DNA of 64,000 bases from Hedera helix (taxonomy: Eukaryota; Streptophyta; Magnoliopsida; Apiales; Araliaceae). The translations under genes and the position numbers were made by a program. Of the stretch, positions 61,486 through 64,000 are shown in pieces. The notes below the pieces were generated by a model, which had not been told where the DNA came from, did no database searches, and was given only the letters and a program-made list of their open reading frames with translations. The stretch spans positions 39,060,967 through 39,124,966 of the forward strand of contig OX359281.1 of the NCBI GenBank assembly GCA_947179155.2, written 5' to 3'. How positions within the stretch are numbered: position 1 is the stretch's first letter; the number at the start of each line of letters is the position of its first letter.

Positions 61486-61962
61486 TATTATTGTTATAAT
61501 TATTATTATAATTACTATTATTATTATTAGTAGTAGTATTATAATTATTATTATTATTATTATTATTACTAATACTATTACTATTATTATTATTATTAAC
61601 TTTTTTTATTACTATTATTATAATTATTATTGTTATTATTATTGTTGTTATTACTATTATTATTATTATTATTATTACTATTATTATTATTATTACTATT
61701 ATTGTTATTACTATTGTTATTACTATTATTATTATTATTATGACTATTATTATTATTACTATTATTATTATTAAAAAAAATTGAAAAGACAATCCCAAAA
61801 TAGAAAAAATTAAAAATTCAATCCTCTAATTGAAAAAACAGATAAATTAGCCCTAAAAATAAAAAAAATTAAAAATTTAATCACTTAATTGAAAAAATGA
61901 AGAGTTCAATCCCCAAAGTAAAAAAACGTTGAAAATTCAAGGTACTAATTTATATTTAGGCC
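61084..61962. mobile_element. Mutator-like foldback element with ATT microsatellite core
   Basis: 879 bp. The left end ggcctaaatataaaatagtacc is the inverse of the right end, and the arms (61084-61270 and 61785-61962) pair over about 180 bp. Each arm holds three to four tandem copies of a unit of about 40 bp (gggattgaacttttaatttt, ttcaatt, ccactttg). A perfect 9-bp direct repeat, atttaaaaa, lies outside both ends (61075-61083 and 61963-61971), the size made by Mutator-like transposases. The centre (about 61276-61772) is a degenerate (ATT)n tract with TTG, TAG and TAC interruptions. The Ile/Tyr-rich frames there are not genes. Confidence 0.85.
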
Positions 61963-61971
61963 ATTTAAAAA

Positions 61972-62189
61972 AATATCAATTCACATGATAAAAACGTAAA
62001 GAGTTGATAAAATTCTCTAATTTCGACATATATCAATACATAATATTAAACACAATTATAAAATTAACCTACAATATCATTTTCATAACTCATTAACAAA
62101 TAGCTTATCACGTCAAAATAGTTAAATATAGATATAAACACGTCAAAAAAATCATTAAACCCTTTGTCTCATTCGATAATTAAAGACAT
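61972..62189. other. Intergenic DNA between the foldback and the right-edge gene
   Basis: AT-rich and short. No feature seen. Confidence 0.5.
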
Positions 62190-62509
62190 AAGAACAGATG
62201 GTACGAGAATTTCAAGCAACTACTTTATTTGATATATACAGGCCAAGGATACAAAACTTGTCATTCATGTGCAACCGTATCGAATGTTAATCCTAACCCC
62301 ATAGTTTGATGCACCCGTAACAAAAGAAAGTGAGCAAATTCTATCCCATTACTTTCCTCTTTTTCCAACCAATACTCCAATGGTGCATATGAATGCTTGG
62401 GACCATCACCACATCTAAAAAATTGAATCGCCCACTTAATCTCCGAGCTCGACAATCAACTGTAAAGTTGGCTCGTCTCATACATCTCCAAATCCGATAC
62501 CCGTATGTC
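62190..62509 (-). other. 3' untranslated region of the right-edge gene
   Basis: Follows the TGA at 62510-62512 on the minus strand. An AATAAA signal (minus strand, about 62223-62230) marks a plausible transcript end. An in-frame open stretch continues after two stops but has no start codon. Confidence 0.45.
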
Positions 62510-63920
62510 TCAACATTTCTTGGAAACAGGTTTTGTATCACATCGAGCCCTCTTTGAGCTTCTTGAATCATCAATAGGGAACTGCCTACAAAACCATTGA
62601 GAAGACTCGTACACTGGCTGCTGTGAACAACTGAACCAATTTTGCTGGCACTGAGCAGAACTAGAAAACTCAAAACTCTGGGCCATTTCCCAAAACATAC
62701 GTTGTAATTCCGTCATGCTGTACTGTTTACCCTGCAGACAGATATTCATGGACTACATATTAGAACAACTAACTTTCATGGGAGCTGATCAATACCTATC
62801 CTGTTAGCCCAAGTGCCTAATCACAATTCATAGTCACCACATCAAATACAGAACCACCTCTAACGGCGGAAACGCCTCAGAACACTAAATCAATCATAAT
62901 AAATGGTTACCATCCATCTACATGAAAAGAAGCGGGAAATTAAAGGGACAGTTCCTTATTCTCGCTAGGATTCTCCAATCCATGGGAGAAGGAAAGAAAA
63001 TGGTACAGGGCAGAGGGCTGGCCTACTATTCTTGCCTATTGTTCTTCACATAGCCTCTGGGGAGAGATTAAGTAAACTGAAGTAAGGACTATCGATTTTT
63101 CCATCTACACATTATTGTTTCTAGCTGTGATCAGCCCCCATATCAAAAGCAAGAGATCTTTACCTTTCCTCCCCTTTTCTCCTTGAGGAATCCACACGCA
63201 ACCCATTTCTCCATTCACCAGGATAAACTTCCATCTAAACAATCCTCTCCCTTATTTTCCCTAAAGATCTCTACGTAATGCCTATTTCATTATCTTGGAT
63301 ACCAGCAGCTCTATGATATTGATCATTATCCCAGGTTAGGGAAGGGTATAAGTAACTAGGGGACTCTAGACACCAATAGCATTTAAATAGAACAGGGCAA
63401 CATCCAAAAGAATTTTATCTACCAATGGTATTATCAAAAAGCACACAAACATATATGTCACAGGCTCATGTATACTCTACTACTCTACAGAAGGGCTGGA
63501 GTGAAGGGTTGTGATCTATAGGAGAATTGCAAATGCCGACACCAGTTGGTCCTGTCTTTCTTTACTACAAATGACGAACAGACGCGCTCTCTCCACAAAG
63601 GTCTGGTTTTAAAGTTGAGGGTGGATACAAGGAATGGAGTGTCATTCCTCTTAGTTTGATCAAGCTATGTTGTTTCTTTCTTTGATGCCTTCTGCAAATG
63701 TTTACTTTTTCTCTTTTCTTTTTTGCTACTCTTATGGCATCAAGTTAATTACTCGCTCACGCCAAAGAGAAAGCAACCAAAACCACTTTAAACATGTTAC
63801 TATTTGACATGACCAGATTCTAGAGGAACAATCAGAATTTCAAGAAATTAATAACAGACATACCTCTCTCTTAGTCTTGGCCATAAGAGAAGCCATTTCC
63901 TGTAGAAAATCCATAAAGCC
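62510..63920 (-). CDS. Last two exons of an unidentified gene (partial, continues beyond the window)
   Basis: Two exons read on the minus strand. 63920-63864 is a 19-codon exon encoding GFMDFLQEMASLMAKTKRE (acceptor catttcag, donor gtatgt). 62731-62510 encodes 73 residues from GKQYSMTELQRMFWEMAQSF to a Ser/Gln-rich tail with FPIDDSRSSKRARCD and KPVSKKC, then TGA (acceptor ctgcag). Both are in phase 0 and join without a stop. The intervening 1132-bp intron is less AT-rich than the rest of the window and holds no obvious further exon. Basic KRAR and KPVSKK could be nuclear-localisation sequence. I do not recognise the family. The start of the gene lies to the right of the window. Confidence 0.6.
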
Positions 63921-64000
63921 CTGAAATGAAAAATATCAAACAGTTGTAACAAAGCGGAAGAGAAGTACAAAAATAATGAATAAAATGCATAGTATACGAA

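Noticed and set aside
61255..61798. Long Ile/Tyr/Leu-rich open frames on both strands
   Set aside because: They are translations of an interrupted ATT microsatellite inside a foldback element and have no natural composition or start context.
62341..62673. Minus-strand open frame of 110 codons overlapping the last exon of the right-edge gene
   Set aside because: It begins at TTG rather than ATG, runs in a different frame from the splice-supported exon and has no family features. The spliced frame ending at 62510 is the better model.
1..64000. CRISPR arrays, prokaryotic operons or phage systems
   Set aside because: The sequence is plant nuclear DNA; tandem repeats here lack the regular short repeat and unique spacer pattern, and no associated genes exist.

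Overview
The window is a very AT-rich stretch of a flowering-plant nuclear genome, almost certainly a eudicot. The evidence is split genes with GT-AG introns, a class II HD-Zip transcription factor, a canonical PIN auxin carrier, hydroxyproline-rich GPI-anchored-type wall proteins, and a background of MITEs, foldback elements and long AT or ATT microsatellites. I cannot fix the species. Gene density is low: three to five convincing protein genes in 64 kb.

Layout. 1-16.2 kb holds no convincing gene and is packed with non-autonomous DNA elements. These are hAT-type elements with 8-bp target duplications (5426-5799, 11667-12262), a 1.2 kb foldback (6258-7500), a four-copy tandem array of about 175 bp (7640-8355) and an array of near-palindromic 23-25 bp motifs (8382-9284). 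16.98-20.36 kb is a four-exon HD-Zip II gene of the ATHB17/18 type (+ strand, 245 aa). 20.4-35.8 kb is intergenic. It contains a Mutator-like element with internal tandem repeats, several Stowaway-like MITEs, a decayed LINE fragment, a possible MIR408-like hairpin and a foldback element with a clean target duplication. 36.22-39.00 kb is a six-exon PIN3/4/7-type auxin efflux carrier (+ strand, 659 aa). 39-52.7 kb is intergenic, with a SINE, a 127-bp near-identical duplication and a foldback full of minisatellite. At 52.76-53.20 and 57.79-58.15 kb lie two small minus-strand genes for secreted, proline-rich, probably GPI-anchored proteins. Between them are a CACTA element and short exon-like fragments. 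61.08-61.96 kb is a Mutator-like foldback with an ATT core and a perfect 9-bp target duplication. The right edge holds the last two exons of an unidentified minus-strand gene that runs out of the window.

The HD-Zip II protein is a predicted nuclear repressor in a family linked to shade and auxin responses, and the PIN moves auxin across the plasma membrane. They are not arranged as a functional cluster, and no dedicated gene system is evident. The most unusual material is repetitive: the palindrome array, the recurring placement of microsatellites at the centres of inverted-repeat elements, and the miR408-like hairpin. All exon boundaries were derived by hand from splice signals and reading-frame continuity. 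Family names rest on remembered protein features, not on a search.
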